A stretch of 64,000 nucleotides of DNA from Methanorbis rubei. GTDB lineage: Archaea > Halobacteriota > Methanomicrobia > Methanomicrobiales > Methanocorpusculaceae. Below the pieces are notes generated by a model that was given only the letters and a program-made list of their open reading frames with translations, did not search any database and had not been told where the DNA came from. Below are positions 8,583 to 16,701 of the stretch, piece after piece. Each line of letters begins with the position of its first letter. Position 1 is the stretch's first letter. The DNA lies in assembly GCF_032714495.1 (NCBI RefSeq), contig NZ_JAWDKB010000001.1, forward strand, positions 248,001-312,000, given 5' to 3'. Made by a program: the position numbers and the translations under genes.

Positions 8583-8617
8583 GCAGGAACACTGTAGCAC
8601 CACCCACTGATGATAAT

Positions 8618-8768
8618 AAACGCGAATAGCGCGAATAAAAAACCGCCAATGGCGATTTTTCAAAAAAAATATTTGCGTTTCTCTGGGGTATTTCTATCTA
8701 ATAATAAATCACTAAATCCTTCCTTAAAAATCGCCATTGGCGATTTTTTATTCGCGTTATTCGCGTTT
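8618..8768. repeat. Intergenic repeat family A, copy A2
   Basis: Arms AAACGCGAATAGCGCGAATA and TATTCGCGTTATTCGCGTTT enclose two inner TCGCCA/TGGCGA-type hairpins (near 8643 and 8729) separated by an AT-rich spacer. There is no inserted module. It lies in tandem between the ACT regulator and the LSm gene, 36 nt after the former's stop. Confidence 0.85.
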
Positions 8769-8887
8769 CAAAATATTCGCCGACAAGCAAGTCCTATTCT
8801 TTGAAATTTCCGCGTGTTCTGATTTTTCGTGGGCTGCCCGGGCATAAAGACACACCACGCGATAAACAATCAGATTAATTAGTTTCA

Positions 8888-9139
8888 GTGACGAACGATA
8901 AGGATATGGTATCCAGTATTGTCCTTCCGATAAAAAAGGTCAACTCTCTTGTAGACTCCAAGATCTCTGTCGAGATTAAGGACGAAGGCCGCAGGTTTGA
9001 GGGACGCCTTGTTGCAGTGGACGAGTACCTCAATCTTCACCTTGAAGAAGCAATCGAGGTCAGCGAGACCGCCCGTAGAAATCTCGGCACGGTTGTCATC
9101 CGCGGAAACAACATCCTGAGCATCTCCCCAATCAACTAA
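8888..9139 (+). CDS. Sm-like (LSm) archaeal protein
   Basis: 83 residues from GTG 8888. The Sm1 motif (FEGRLVAVDEYLNLHLEEAI) and Sm2 motif (GTVVIRGNNILSISP, with the canonical IRGxNI) are both present. Archaeal LSm proteins form homo-heptameric rings that bind U-rich RNA. It is the first gene of a pair with the winged-helix gene that starts 6 nt after its stop. The length is standard for SmAP proteins; the N-terminal 15 residues are a short extension. Confidence 0.9.
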   Translation: MTNDKDMVSSIVLPIKKVNSLVDSKISVEIKDEGRRFEGRLVAVDEYLNLHLEEAIEVSETARRNLGTVVIRGNNILSISPIN

Positions 9140-9144
9140 ATCTC

Positions 9145-9504
9145 ATGACAGCACCCCAGATGAGTGACAATGAAGTCGCTGCACTTACGCACATCCGGGC
9201 AAATCCGGAGGGTGTTCTGCAGAGCGAACTCTGGAAAGATCTTGGCGTTGACAGCAGAGCGTGTTCGCGCGTCCTCAAGAAACTTGAGGACGGCGGATAC
9301 ATTGAACGTGAAGAGTGCCGCAGAGACGGCGTCCGCACCTACCTTGTCAAAATAGCCAGAAAAGATGAAAAAATTGATCCGATGCTTCTCATGGCAGGCG
9401 AGACAATTGTTCCCTGCGTTGCATGCGAGGAAGAGTGCAATGTTGAGCACTGTAAAATGCTCGAAGACTGGGTTTACGAACTCGTCTTTTCGGAAATGGA
9501 ATAA
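9145..9504 (+). CDS. Winged-helix DNA-binding protein with C-terminal cysteine cluster
   Basis: 119 residues. Residues 8-55 form a MarR/Lrp-like winged helix (QSELWKDLGVDSRACSRVLK as the HTH, then a wing YIEREECRRDGVRTYLVKI). The C-terminus holds CVACEEECNVEHC, five cysteines plus a histidine that could bind zinc or an Fe-S cluster. This suggests a metal- or redox-responsive regulator. The start is 6 nt after the LSm stop, so the two are co-transcribed. Similar LSm-adjacent proteins are common in methanogens, but I know of no assigned regulon. Confidence 0.75.
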   Translation: MTAPQMSDNEVAALTHIRANPEGVLQSELWKDLGVDSRACSRVLKKLEDGGYIEREECRRDGVRTYLVKIARKDEKIDPMLLMAGETIVPCVACEEECNVEHCKMLEDWVYELVFSEME

Positions 9505-9577
9505 TATTTTCCTCACTCGAACCTTTCTTTTTTCCTAATCGATATGTTATTTTATGCCGGCGTTGATGTAGTACATC

Positions 9578-9757
9578 ATGTCACAGCGAGCCGCGGAAGC
9601 TCTTTTTACTGCTTTGTTTTCCTTAACCGATATACGTGCACTCCTTCGCGAGACTGCGCCCTCCCACGAGTTTGACGATGCACAAAAAACTGCCGCAGAA
9701 AAATATCTGGCCACGGTCAAAAAACAGATAGCTATCCTTGAGGAGGAGCTCTTATGA
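9578..9757 (+). CDS. 59-residue coupled ORF upstream of pscS
   Basis: ATG 9578 opens MSQRAAEALFTALFSLTDIR and ends KKQIAILEEELL. The protein is almost entirely helical, with a heptad-like C-terminal half. Its stop overlaps the pscS start as ATGA (9754-9757), and the GAGGAGGAG in its last codons is the ribosome site of pscS, so translation of the two is coupled. In methanogens that make Cys-tRNA through phosphoserine, SepCysS works in a complex with SepRS and the scaffold SepCysE. A short helical protein coupled to pscS is a candidate for that kind of role, but this is inference from position only. Confidence 0.75.
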   Translation: MSQRAAEALFTALFSLTDIRALLRETAPSHEFDDAQKTAAEKYLATVKKQIAILEEELL

Positions 9758-10932
9758 GATGCGCGGCAAACATCGACGCCCGCATGGTGGAAGAGACCGC
9801 GATCAATCTGGATCCGATTCAGGTTGCAGGGAGACTGACCCCTGAAGCAATGAAGGCGGTTATTGCCTGGGGCGACGGCTACTCGGTCTGTGACAACTGC
9901 CGAAAACCGTTCCGTCTTGACTATATTCAAAATCCTCCGTTAAAGGAGTTTCATGTGGAACTCGCCGAGTGGCTCGGCATGGCACAGGCGAGAACGGTTC
10001 CAGGGGCCCGTCGTGCATTCCAGCAGGTTGCAGGAACGTATGTGGAGAAAGGCGACCCGGTCTTAATCGGCGCTCTGGCGCACTACACCTCTTACCTCTC
10101 GGTTGAGATCTGTCGCGGTATTGTTCGCGAGATCCCCAAAACCGCAGACAATCATATCACTCCTGATGATACGGCAAACCGTATCGAGGATGTCATCCGC
10201 GAGTTCGGCACAGTGCCGAAACTTCTCTATATCGATCATGTTGACTACCAGTTCGGCAACATGCATGACGTGCGTGGCGTGACAAAAGTTGCTCATCAGT
10301 ATGATGTGCCGGTTCTCTACAACGGTGTTTACACGGTCGGCGTGATGCAGGTAAATGGAAAAGATCTCGGTGTTGATTTTGTGGTCGGCTCCGGTCACAA
10401 GAGTATGGCGGCTCCTGCTCCCTCCGGAGTTCTTGCGGCAACCGAAGAGCGCGCCGAAGAGGTTTTTAGAACAACGCAGATGACGGGCGACCTCACCGGC
10501 AGAAAGTTCGGCATCAAAGAGGTCGGCATCATCGGGTGCTCGCTGATGGGCGCACCGATTGTCGGCATGCTTGCATCGTTCCCGAAGGTGAAGGCGCGGG
10601 TCGAGCAGTTTGATTCTGAGATGGCAAACAGCAAAATAATCGTTGATGCGCTGAAATCGATCGAAGGAACCAAAATTCTCTCCGAGTATCCGAGAAAGCA
10701 CACACTCACCCGCGTTGATACGAGCGGATCGTTTGACGTGGTTGCTCAGACGCATAAGAAGCGCGGCTTCTTCCTCTCCAGCGCGCTTGGCAAAAAGGGC
10801 ATCACCGGCATTATTCCCGGCGCAACCAAAGTCTGGAAGTTCAACACCTACGGCATGACGAAAAAACAGGCCGAGTATGTTGCGAAAACCTATCTCGATA
10901 TCGCCGAGGAAAACGGTCTCAGGGTCGCATAA
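9754..10932 (+). CDS. pscS: O-phospho-L-seryl-tRNA:Cys-tRNA synthase (SepCysS)
   Basis: 392 residues, a PLP enzyme of fold type I. It converts phosphoseryl-tRNA(Cys) to Cys-tRNA(Cys), the second step of tRNA-dependent cysteine synthesis. The N-terminal INLDPIQVAGRLTPEAMKAV, the Cys pair in SVCDNCRKPFRLDYIQNPP, and the PLP lysine in GSGHKSMAAPAPSG (near residue 213) are diagnostic. SepRS (sepS) is not in the window. The ATG overlaps the stop of the 59-residue gene. The radical SAM gene starts 4 nt after its stop, and a TauE/SafE permease follows that, so sulfur handling may be a theme of the operon. Confidence 0.95.
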   Translation: MRCAANIDARMVEETAINLDPIQVAGRLTPEAMKAVIAWGDGYSVCDNCRKPFRLDYIQNPPLKEFHVELAEWLGMAQARTVPGARRAFQQVAGTYVEKGDPVLIGALAHYTSYLSVEICRGIVREIPKTADNHITPDDTANRIEDVIREFGTVPKLLYIDHVDYQFGNMHDVRGVTKVAHQYDVPVLYNGVYTVGVMQVNGKDLGVDFVVGSGHKSMAAPAPSGVLAATEERAEEVFRTTQMTGDLTGRKFGIKEVGIIGCSLMGAPIVGMLASFPKVKARVEQFDSEMANSKIIVDALKSIEGTKILSEYPRKHTLTRVDTSGSFDVVAQTHKKRGFFLSSALGKKGITGIIPGATKVWKFNTYGMTKKQAEYVAKTYLDIAEENGLRVA

Positions 10933-10936
10933 AATT

Positions 10937-12040
10937 ATGTTCTTTCATCTGATTGTAACCGATGACTGCAACCTCTGCTGCTCCTACTGCCGGGCAAAGA
11001 TGTTTGAGGAGGAGGATCCGGCAGGAGGCACTCCTGGTACGATCGATGAAACCATTGCTGAAACCCTTGACTATCCGCTTGAAGACCTTTACCGTTTTCT
11101 TGCGAAGGATCCTGACTGTGTGCTGACCTTCATCGGGGGAGAGCCGCTCTTGCGAGCCGACATCGTCACCGAGATCATGGACCATGCGCCGGTCAGCCGC
11201 TTCATGCTTCAGACGAACGGCACCAGACTTGGCGAGTTGCCGCCTGCGTACGCGAATAAATTCGAGACGATTCTCATCTCGATCGACGGCTGCCGCGAGC
11301 TGACCGACGGACACCGCGGCTGCGGCATCTATGATCGCGTTATTGCCGTCACGGATCTTATCCGTGGCCGCGGATATACTGGCGAGCTGATTGCCCGCAT
11401 GACGGTTGCCGAGGACACGGATATTTTTGCGAGCGTAACGCATCTCGCAGATCATTTTTCCTCGATTCACTGGCAGATGGACGCGGACTTTACCGGCGAC
11501 TACTCGCACCGGAGATTTTCCGAGTGGAAGGACTCTTACAACGCAGGCATCGTAAAACTCGTGGACGAGTGGGTCTCGCGAATCGAACGGACGAACACTG
11601 TTCCAAAGTGGTATCCGTTTCTTTCGACAACCGAGGACATGCTGTTTGGAGGAAAAAGCAGACTTCGGTGCGGGTCAGGTTACTCCAACTACAGCATCAT
11701 GACCAACGGCTGGGTTGCGCCGTGCCCGATTATGGTCGGAATGGCAGATTACTATGCAGGCCATATCAGTTCAGCTGTTCCTCTGAACCTGCCGCAGATT
11801 CAGATTCAGGAGCCGTGTCCGTCCTGCGATATCTATGGATTCTGCGGCGGTCGGTGCCTCTACTCAAATATTGTTCGGCCCTGGCGCGAAAATTACACGT
11901 TTGTCTGCGACACGGTCCATGCCCTGCACGACGCACTTGCGTCGCAGCTTCCACGCCTGCAAACCATGATCGATGAAGGAAAACTTACGCGGGAATCATT
12001 TGCCCACACCCGCTACAATGGATGTGAGATCATCCCGTGA
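10937..12040 (+). CDS. Peptide-modifying-type radical SAM protein (AF1577-like)
   Basis: 367 residues from ATG 10937 (MFFHLIVTDDCNLCCSYCRA), with CxxxCxxC at the very N-terminus (C11, C15, C18). GGEPLLR is the SAM-binding motif. The C-terminus has a SPASM-like cysteine cluster (GLY-CPSCDIYGFCGGRCLYSN, then Cys in FVCDT and a final Cys in YNGCEI). It resembles the AF1577-type group of putative peptide-modifying enzymes; no precursor peptide is apparent next to it. It lies 4 nt after pscS and 10 nt before the TauE/SafE gene. The start is placed at 10937 because upstream in-frame codons lie inside pscS. Substrate unknown. Confidence 0.85.
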   Translation: MFFHLIVTDDCNLCCSYCRAKMFEEEDPAGGTPGTIDETIAETLDYPLEDLYRFLAKDPDCVLTFIGGEPLLRADIVTEIMDHAPVSRFMLQTNGTRLGELPPAYANKFETILISIDGCRELTDGHRGCGIYDRVIAVTDLIRGRGYTGELIARMTVAEDTDIFASVTHLADHFSSIHWQMDADFTGDYSHRRFSEWKDSYNAGIVKLVDEWVSRIERTNTVPKWYPFLSTTEDMLFGGKSRLRCGSGYSNYSIMTNGWVAPCPIMVGMADYYAGHISSAVPLNLPQIQIQEPCPSCDIYGFCGGRCLYSNIVRPWRENYTFVCDTVHALHDALASQLPRLQTMIDEGKLTRESFAHTRYNGCEIIP

Positions 12041-12050
12041 GGAGAATCAC

Positions 12051-12887
12051 ATGGAACCGTTTCTCCTCTGCCTCTTAATTGCAACCGGTCTGTTTGCCGG
12101 ATTTATGTCCGGCCTTCTTGGGGTTGGGGGCGGATTTATTTTTGCACCGGTGATGTATTTTGTGATGAAAGCATCAGGCGTTGATCCTGAGACCTCAATT
12201 CTCGTTGCATTCGGTACAAGCCTTGCCGTGGCACTACCGACCGTTCTCTCCAGTGCGCTCGGTCACTCGAGAAAAGGAAATGTTGTCTGGCGTGACGCGA
12301 TGATCATCGGGATCGCAGGAATTGTGACCGGTTATATTGGGGGCACGGTTGCAACCCATCTTCCGGTTCAGATGCTGACATTTTTGTTCGGTCTGATGCT
12401 CATTATCGCAGCTGTTCGCATGGTGACCGCTCTTCCGTCAGGTGACGCGCGGTCGCTGTCCACTCCTGCGGGAGTCGGCATCGGCGGTTTCGCCGGATTC
12501 ATGTCCGGCCTTCTTGGCATCGGCGGCGGAACGGTCGTCGTGCCGCTGCTGACAATTTTTGGAAAGTATCAGATGCGGTATGCGGTTGCGACATCAGCTG
12601 CGGCAATTGTGCTCATCACGCTTGGCGGCATTACCTCCTATGTGGTGAACGGTCTGTCCGTTCACGTGAACCTCTCCTCCTACGGATTTTATTTGATCGG
12701 ATATGTGGATCTCGTGATGTGGGCGATCCTTGCGGTGACGGCTGTTCCCATGGCACTCATCGGCGTAGCGTATGCAAGCAGGTTTCCTGACAAACTTCTG
12801 AAAAAGATCTTTGTTGTGCTGATGATAATTATCGCTCTTGACATGCTTGGCGTCTTCTCTTTTGTGGGCAAACTGATCGGTCTGTGA
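12051..12887 (+). CDS. TauE/SafE family sulfite/anion permease
   Basis: 278 residues, eight predicted membrane helices in two homologous halves. Each half starts with the family motif: LFAGFMSGLLGVGGGFIFAP near residues 15-34 and GFAGFMSGLLGIGGGTVVVP near 147-166. Family members export sulfite, sulfoacetate or related small anions. The ATG at 12051 has GAGGAG 6 nt upstream, right after the radical SAM stop. Position downstream of pscS suggests a sulfur compound as substrate, but the sequence cannot show which. A longer in-frame reading overlaps the upstream gene and is rejected. Confidence 0.88.
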   Translation: MEPFLLCLLIATGLFAGFMSGLLGVGGGFIFAPVMYFVMKASGVDPETSILVAFGTSLAVALPTVLSSALGHSRKGNVVWRDAMIIGIAGIVTGYIGGTVATHLPVQMLTFLFGLMLIIAAVRMVTALPSGDARSLSTPAGVGIGGFAGFMSGLLGIGGGTVVVPLLTIFGKYQMRYAVATSAAAIVLITLGGITSYVVNGLSVHVNLSSYGFYLIGYVDLVMWAILAVTAVPMALIGVAYASRFPDKLLKKIFVVLMIIIALDMLGVFSFVGKLIGL

Positions 12888-12936
12888 ATGGTCAGGACAG
12901 ATTGTCCTTATATGATGCGTGCAATATATGTATTCC

Positions 12937-13659
12937 ATGAAAAAGTACTGGTCAGGTGCCCTACCGGAGCCCGGCGTCCGAACGGTTGCCGATATGGCAA
13001 ACGTATTTGCCCGCCCTCCAAGCGCTGACCCTGCAACCCCGCTCTACTATATGTACCGTGATCTCTACAAAACGCACGGAGATCACACATGGCTCGAACG
13101 CCATCATCTCAGATACGATATTACAAGAATACCACCGGGCGTCTACAACGGCGAGTACACCAAAACAAAAGGTCACTATCATCCGGAAAATCCTGCCGGC
13201 CTTCCTTATCCTGAGGTCTATGAGGTGCTGTGCGGGTTTGCCTACTATCTTCTCCAGCGCCGCGATCACACGGACGTGCTTCTGGTTCCTGCGCATGCGG
13301 GAGATACTGTCTTGATCCCTCCGGGCTACGGTCATGTGACTATCAATCCGGGCCGCGAGGATCTGGTGATGGCAAATCTCGTCTCCACGGATTTTGTCAG
13401 TGAGTATGGCGAGATCGATGAGATGTGTGGAGCAGCCTACTATTACATGAAAAAAGAGGGCTGGGTTGCAAATCCGCGGTACGGCGATCCTATTCCGATG
13501 CATGTGATGCTGCCTGAACCGATTCCTGAGGTCGGACTTGGCGAAGGGAGGAGTCTGTACGATCTTGTGGGTTCCGGGGACACGCTCAATATTATGAACA
13601 GGCCGGAAGAGTACATGAACGTCCTTGGCAAGTACTCTGCGGCAAAAAAGAGGATGTGA
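12937..13659 (+). CDS. pgi: Cupin-type glucose-6-phosphate isomerase
   Basis: 240 residues from ATG 12937 (MKKYWSGALPEPGVRTVADM). It is an archaeal cupin-type phosphoglucose isomerase interconverting glucose 6-phosphate and fructose 6-phosphate. The motif GVYNGEYTKTKGHYHP is diagnostic. Metal ligands by family analogy are H80, H82, E93 and H133. A TATA-like TTATATGA about 28 nt upstream supports the ATG at 12937 over in-frame GTG 12919 and ATG 12928. The C-terminal 60 residues extend beyond the minimal cupin. It converges on the SDR gene with only 1 bp between stops. Confidence 0.93.
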   Translation: MKKYWSGALPEPGVRTVADMANVFARPPSADPATPLYYMYRDLYKTHGDHTWLERHHLRYDITRIPPGVYNGEYTKTKGHYHPENPAGLPYPEVYEVLCGFAYYLLQRRDHTDVLLVPAHAGDTVLIPPGYGHVTINPGREDLVMANLVSTDFVSEYGEIDEMCGAAYYYMKKEGWVANPRYGDPIPMHVMLPEPIPEVGLGEGRSLYDLVGSGDTLNIMNRPEEYMNVLGKYSAAKKRM

Positions 13660-13660
13660 T

Positions 13661-14461
13661 TTATCTCATCAGGTTGTCGCCGTACATGGGTGTCGGGATG
13701 CCAAACCCTCCTGCGACATCCAGAATATGTCCGGTGATGTACGAGGAGTCGTCGCCTGCAAAGAACAGCACCGCGTTTGCGATGTCTTCGGGCTCCCCCA
13801 CACGGTTCAGCGGAACATGACGCAGGAACGAGTCCTGAAACTCGTTCGTCATATTATTTTTGAGCGCATCTGTCATGATCATTCCTGGCAGGACTGCATT
13901 ACAGCGAACATGATATCTCGCGTACTGGGTTGCAATATTTTGAGTGAGTGTGTTGACCGCAGACTTTGCAACACAGTAGGCGAGTCCTGAGATGTCAGGG
14001 CTGATTGAGCCAATCGATGAGATGTTGACAATACTTCCGCCTCCGCTTTTGATCATGTGAGGAATCGCTGCCTTGCTTGAGAGGTACACGCTTTGCAGAT
14101 TGTCCTGCACGATATGGAAAAATGCGTCCGTGTCTCCGGTCAGAAGATCGAGGTCAAGGGTCCGGTCGGTTGATCCATAATTGTTTACGAGGATGTCAAG
14201 CCTGCCTTCTGCTTTGACCGTTTCCTCAATCATGGTGGTGTAGGTTGCAGGCTCGCGGGCATTGAAGCGAACGAACTTTGCCTTTCCTCCTGTCCAGATA
14301 ATGTCTGCGATAACTTCGTCTGCGAGTTCCTTGGATCGCGCGGCAATATAGACGGTGCAGCCGTTTTCTGCCAGAAGCTTTGCACTTTCAAGACCAATGC
14401 CTTTTGTTGACGCAGTGATTACTGCGACTTTGCCGTCGAGTTTTTTCACAGGTGCTGCCAT
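13661..14461 (-). CDS. Short-chain dehydrogenase/reductase
   Basis: 266 residues of classical SDR type. The cofactor loop is TASTKGIGLESAKLL (TGxxxGIG variant), followed by NNYGS (NNAG variant), the catalytic Ser in SSIGSISP and Y-x3-K in AYCVAKSAV. The C-terminal VLFFAGDDSSYITGHILDVA is the usual SDR substrate/tetramer segment. It resembles 3-oxoacyl-ACP or glucose dehydrogenase-like SDRs; the substrate is not predictable. A TATA box (ACTATATCAG) lies about 28 nt upstream of the start. NAD(P) preference cannot be judged. Confidence 0.88.
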   Translation of the reverse strand: MAAPVKKLDGKVAVITASTKGIGLESAKLLAENGCTVYIAARSKELADEVIADIIWTGGKAKFVRFNAREPATYTTMIEETVKAEGRLDILVNNYGSTDRTLDLDLLTGDTDAFFHIVQDNLQSVYLSSKAAIPHMIKSGGGSIVNISSIGSISPDISGLAYCVAKSAVNTLTQNIATQYARYHVRCNAVLPGMIMTDALKNNMTNEFQDSFLRHVPLNRVGEPEDIANAVLFFAGDDSSYITGHILDVAGGFGIPTPMYGDNLMR

Positions 14462-14570
14462 GAAGGATACTCTCTTTCGATTTCTGATATAGTTTTTGGC
14501 GATGGCATCGCTGATGTGATACCGCGAAAAAATAAGCGAGTGAATGGTGAATGAGCATGGTGAAATTTTA

Positions 14571-14734
14571 AAACGCGAATAGCGCGAATAAAAAAATCGC
14601 CAATGGCGATTTTTGATTAATTACTAAAATTACGTATTTTTGAACTGATCTCTCCGCTCAGAGATATGCATATTTTTTTCATTCGTGCTATTCCGCGAAG
14701 CGGTGAGCAGGCCTTCGGCATGCGATTCGCGTTT
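14571..14734. repeat. Intergenic repeat family A, copy A3
   Basis: Arms AAACGCGAATAGCGCGAATA and ATTCGCGTTT enclose one TCGCCAATGGCGA hairpin (near 14597), an AT-rich interior with a second stem around TCTCCGCTCAGAGA, and the inserted double-hairpin module at 14693-14724. It ends 14 nt beyond the stop of the OB-like membrane gene on the minus strand. It is the main content of the 286-bp gap before the SDR promoter. Confidence 0.85.
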
Positions 14735-14747
14735 CAGATAAAAAAAG

Positions 14748-15320
14748 TTAATGAAGTTTTTTGATATGGATTTTTTCCTGGGACTCGGTTGACACCTGTG
14801 TTGTTTCCGCAGAGTCTGCACGAAGCTGTTTGATCGGGCGGATGGAAACCGCATTGACATATATCGCATTAGCGTCGCTGATCTTTCTCGCAATGGTTCC
14901 AATAATCTCAACAACCGCACCGACACCGACGAGTGGGTCGGGATGGGCAAAACGCCTCACAATTATCTGACCGGTCGGGTCTGAGATGAGATAAACTGGC
15001 TTTCCCATGAGGATTCCAGAGACCTTGAGAATTTTTCCCTCCACAATAACCGGCGTGCCAAGCATCGCAGGAGATATCTGGCGTGCGCGAGTGAATTTTG
15101 CTCTGGCTTTAAGGCCTGGGAGTTGCTCCAAAACCTGTTTTTCCGTCAGATAGTTCATGGCAAGTGGCATGCATATGAGAAGCACACACAGCGGAGCGCC
15201 GACGTAGATATATGCCCAGTCCTTCGTCGAGCCGTACATCATGGCACACATTGCTGCAAAAAACACCGTGACCGCGAACAAAAGCGGCGGCACACGAACA
15301 GTTATCCCACGTATTTTCAT
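14748..15320 (-). CDS. Membrane protein with OB-fold-like C-terminal domain
   Basis: 190 residues from ATG 15320 (MKIRGITVRVPPLLFAVTVF). Two N-terminal membrane helices occupy about residues 11-30 and 35-55. They are followed by a soluble domain with an OB-like beta pattern (GTPVIVEGKILKVSGILMGK ... IIVRRFAHPDPLVGVGAVVEIIGTI) that resembles nucleic-acid-binding or NfeD-type OB folds. TTTATATTG lies about 30 nt upstream, supporting this start over an upstream ATG at 15404. Function unknown; no partner gene is adjacent. Confidence 0.65.
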   Translation of the reverse strand: MKIRGITVRVPPLLFAVTVFFAAMCAMMYGSTKDWAYIYVGAPLCVLLICMPLAMNYLTEKQVLEQLPGLKARAKFTRARQISPAMLGTPVIVEGKILKVSGILMGKPVYLISDPTGQIIVRRFAHPDPLVGVGAVVEIIGTIARKISDANAIYVNAVSIRPIKQLRADSAETTQVSTESQEKIHIKKLH

Positions 15321-15508
15321 CTGATTTACTGGTGGGAGGAGTGACAATATAAATTCACTCTCGGAATCTGTTCCCTGTCTAAATCTTTTATTGACACCCA
15401 ACATTTGTCATTGATCTCACGAAATGCATGTTTGTGGCCTGTTTACTACTTTGCGGGCTGAAATATGATCAATGACCGAAAAAAGAGATAGCGAAAAAGG
15501 ATCTTTGA

Positions 15509-16612
15509 TCAGATCTCTTTGAGCCGGTACTCGGATCGCCCGAGCCCCATCTCTTCTGCATAACTGAACTGCAGCTCAGGCTGCGTTCCCGGCCACACGC
15601 GGGTAAACTTCTCCTCACCGCAGTGATGATGATCAGGCAGCAGACTGCCGTAGACACCTTCAGCCTCGTTGACCAGATCATAACAGGCCTTGTCGAGCGC
15701 TACCGGATCACGTGACGCAAGAATGCCGATGTCAGGAACAAACGGAATATCATTCCAGGGAGTGCAGTCGCAGTGCGGTGTAATGTTCGTCAGGAAGTTG
15801 ATGTAGAATGCCTTGCCGATCTTGTTCGCAACAGCTCCCGCCGCATACTCAATCATTCTCTCAACAAAAATCGTACCGTCATCCTTCCAGTCGATATCGA
15901 TCGCATGCTTCGGACAACAGTTCATACACATCAGACAGCCAATGCAGTGCTCGAGATCAATCGCGATCTCTTTCTCAGCAAGGCTGATACAGAACTCAGG
16001 ACATGCATTGATGCATGCACCGCAGGTAATGCAGTCATCTTTTTTGATGAACGGACGTGTCGTATGCTGCTCGCGTTTTCCTTCGCCTGATGCACATCCC
16101 ATGCCGAGATTCTTGAGTGCGCCACCAAACCCGGCAACCTCATGGCCCTTAAAATGAGAGACGACAACGATACTATCAGCAGAAACAATATCTGCGGCAA
16201 CTTTTACGAACTCGAAATGTTTTCCGTACACCTCGACCAGCTTTTCATTCGTGCCTTTCAGTCCGTCGGCAATAATCACCGGACAGTCAGTCACCGTATA
16301 ACAGAATCCGTGAGTAAGAGCAGTCTCTACATGATCAATCGCGTTTCTCCGACCGCCGAGATACAGAGTATTGGTATCAGTTAAAAACGGCTTGGCAAAG
16401 ACCCCCTTCACTTGCCTGACAACTTCTGCAACATGCAGCGCGCTTACAAACGCATCGTTCCCGCGTTCGCCGAAATGTACTTTGACTGCGGTCAGGTCTC
16501 CGGGAGAGACCATATTCTCAAGACCTGCGGCATTGCACAACGCCTGGATTTTGCTATCGGTATTACGTTTGGCAGAAAGTGCTCCTGCGCGGGCGATGTA
16601 GACATCCTCCAT
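15509..16612 (-). CDS. DUF362 protein with two 4Fe-4S clusters
   Basis: 367 residues. The N-terminal and C-terminal DUF362 parts (GDLTAVKVHFGERGNDAFVS, FLTDTNTLYLGGRRNAIDHV, SHFKGHEVAGFGGALKNLGM) flank a bacterial-type ferredoxin insert with two CxxCxxCxxxCP motifs (CITCGACINACP and CIGCLMCMNCCP, residues about 195-240). Such proteins are widespread in methanogens and are presumed electron carriers or redox enzymes; no reaction is established. It is divergent from the DEAD-box helicase; the 89-bp region between them holds the hairpin CCCTA-CGAA-TAGGG at 16637-16650. Confidence 0.88.
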   Translation of the reverse strand: MEDVYIARAGALSAKRNTDSKIQALCNAAGLENMVSPGDLTAVKVHFGERGNDAFVSALHVAEVVRQVKGVFAKPFLTDTNTLYLGGRRNAIDHVETALTHGFCYTVTDCPVIIADGLKGTNEKLVEVYGKHFEFVKVAADIVSADSIVVVSHFKGHEVAGFGGALKNLGMGCASGEGKREQHTTRPFIKKDDCITCGACINACPEFCISLAEKEIAIDLEHCIGCLMCMNCCPKHAIDIDWKDDGTIFVERMIEYAAGAVANKIGKAFYINFLTNITPHCDCTPWNDIPFVPDIGILASRDPVALDKACYDLVNEAEGVYGSLLPDHHHCGEEKFTRVWPGTQPELQFSYAEEMGLGRSEYRLKEI

Positions 16613-16670
16613 ATAATGAATTGATTTGGCGCTCCCTACGAATAGGGATTACGGCCGGTCACCCACTATA

Positions 16671-16677
16671 CTATATC
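16671..16677 (+). promoter_or_regulatory. TATA box of helicase gene
   Basis: CTATATC lies 25-31 nt before the ATG at 16702 and supports that start rather than the longer upstream reading. Confidence 0.5.
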
Positions 16678-16701
16678 CTTAAACAACCTATTATATTGCG
16701 A

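Noticed and set aside
9754-10932. Selenocysteine or Cys/Ser misassignment of pscS
   Set aside because: The CDNC and HKSMA regions agree with SepCysS, not SepSecS.
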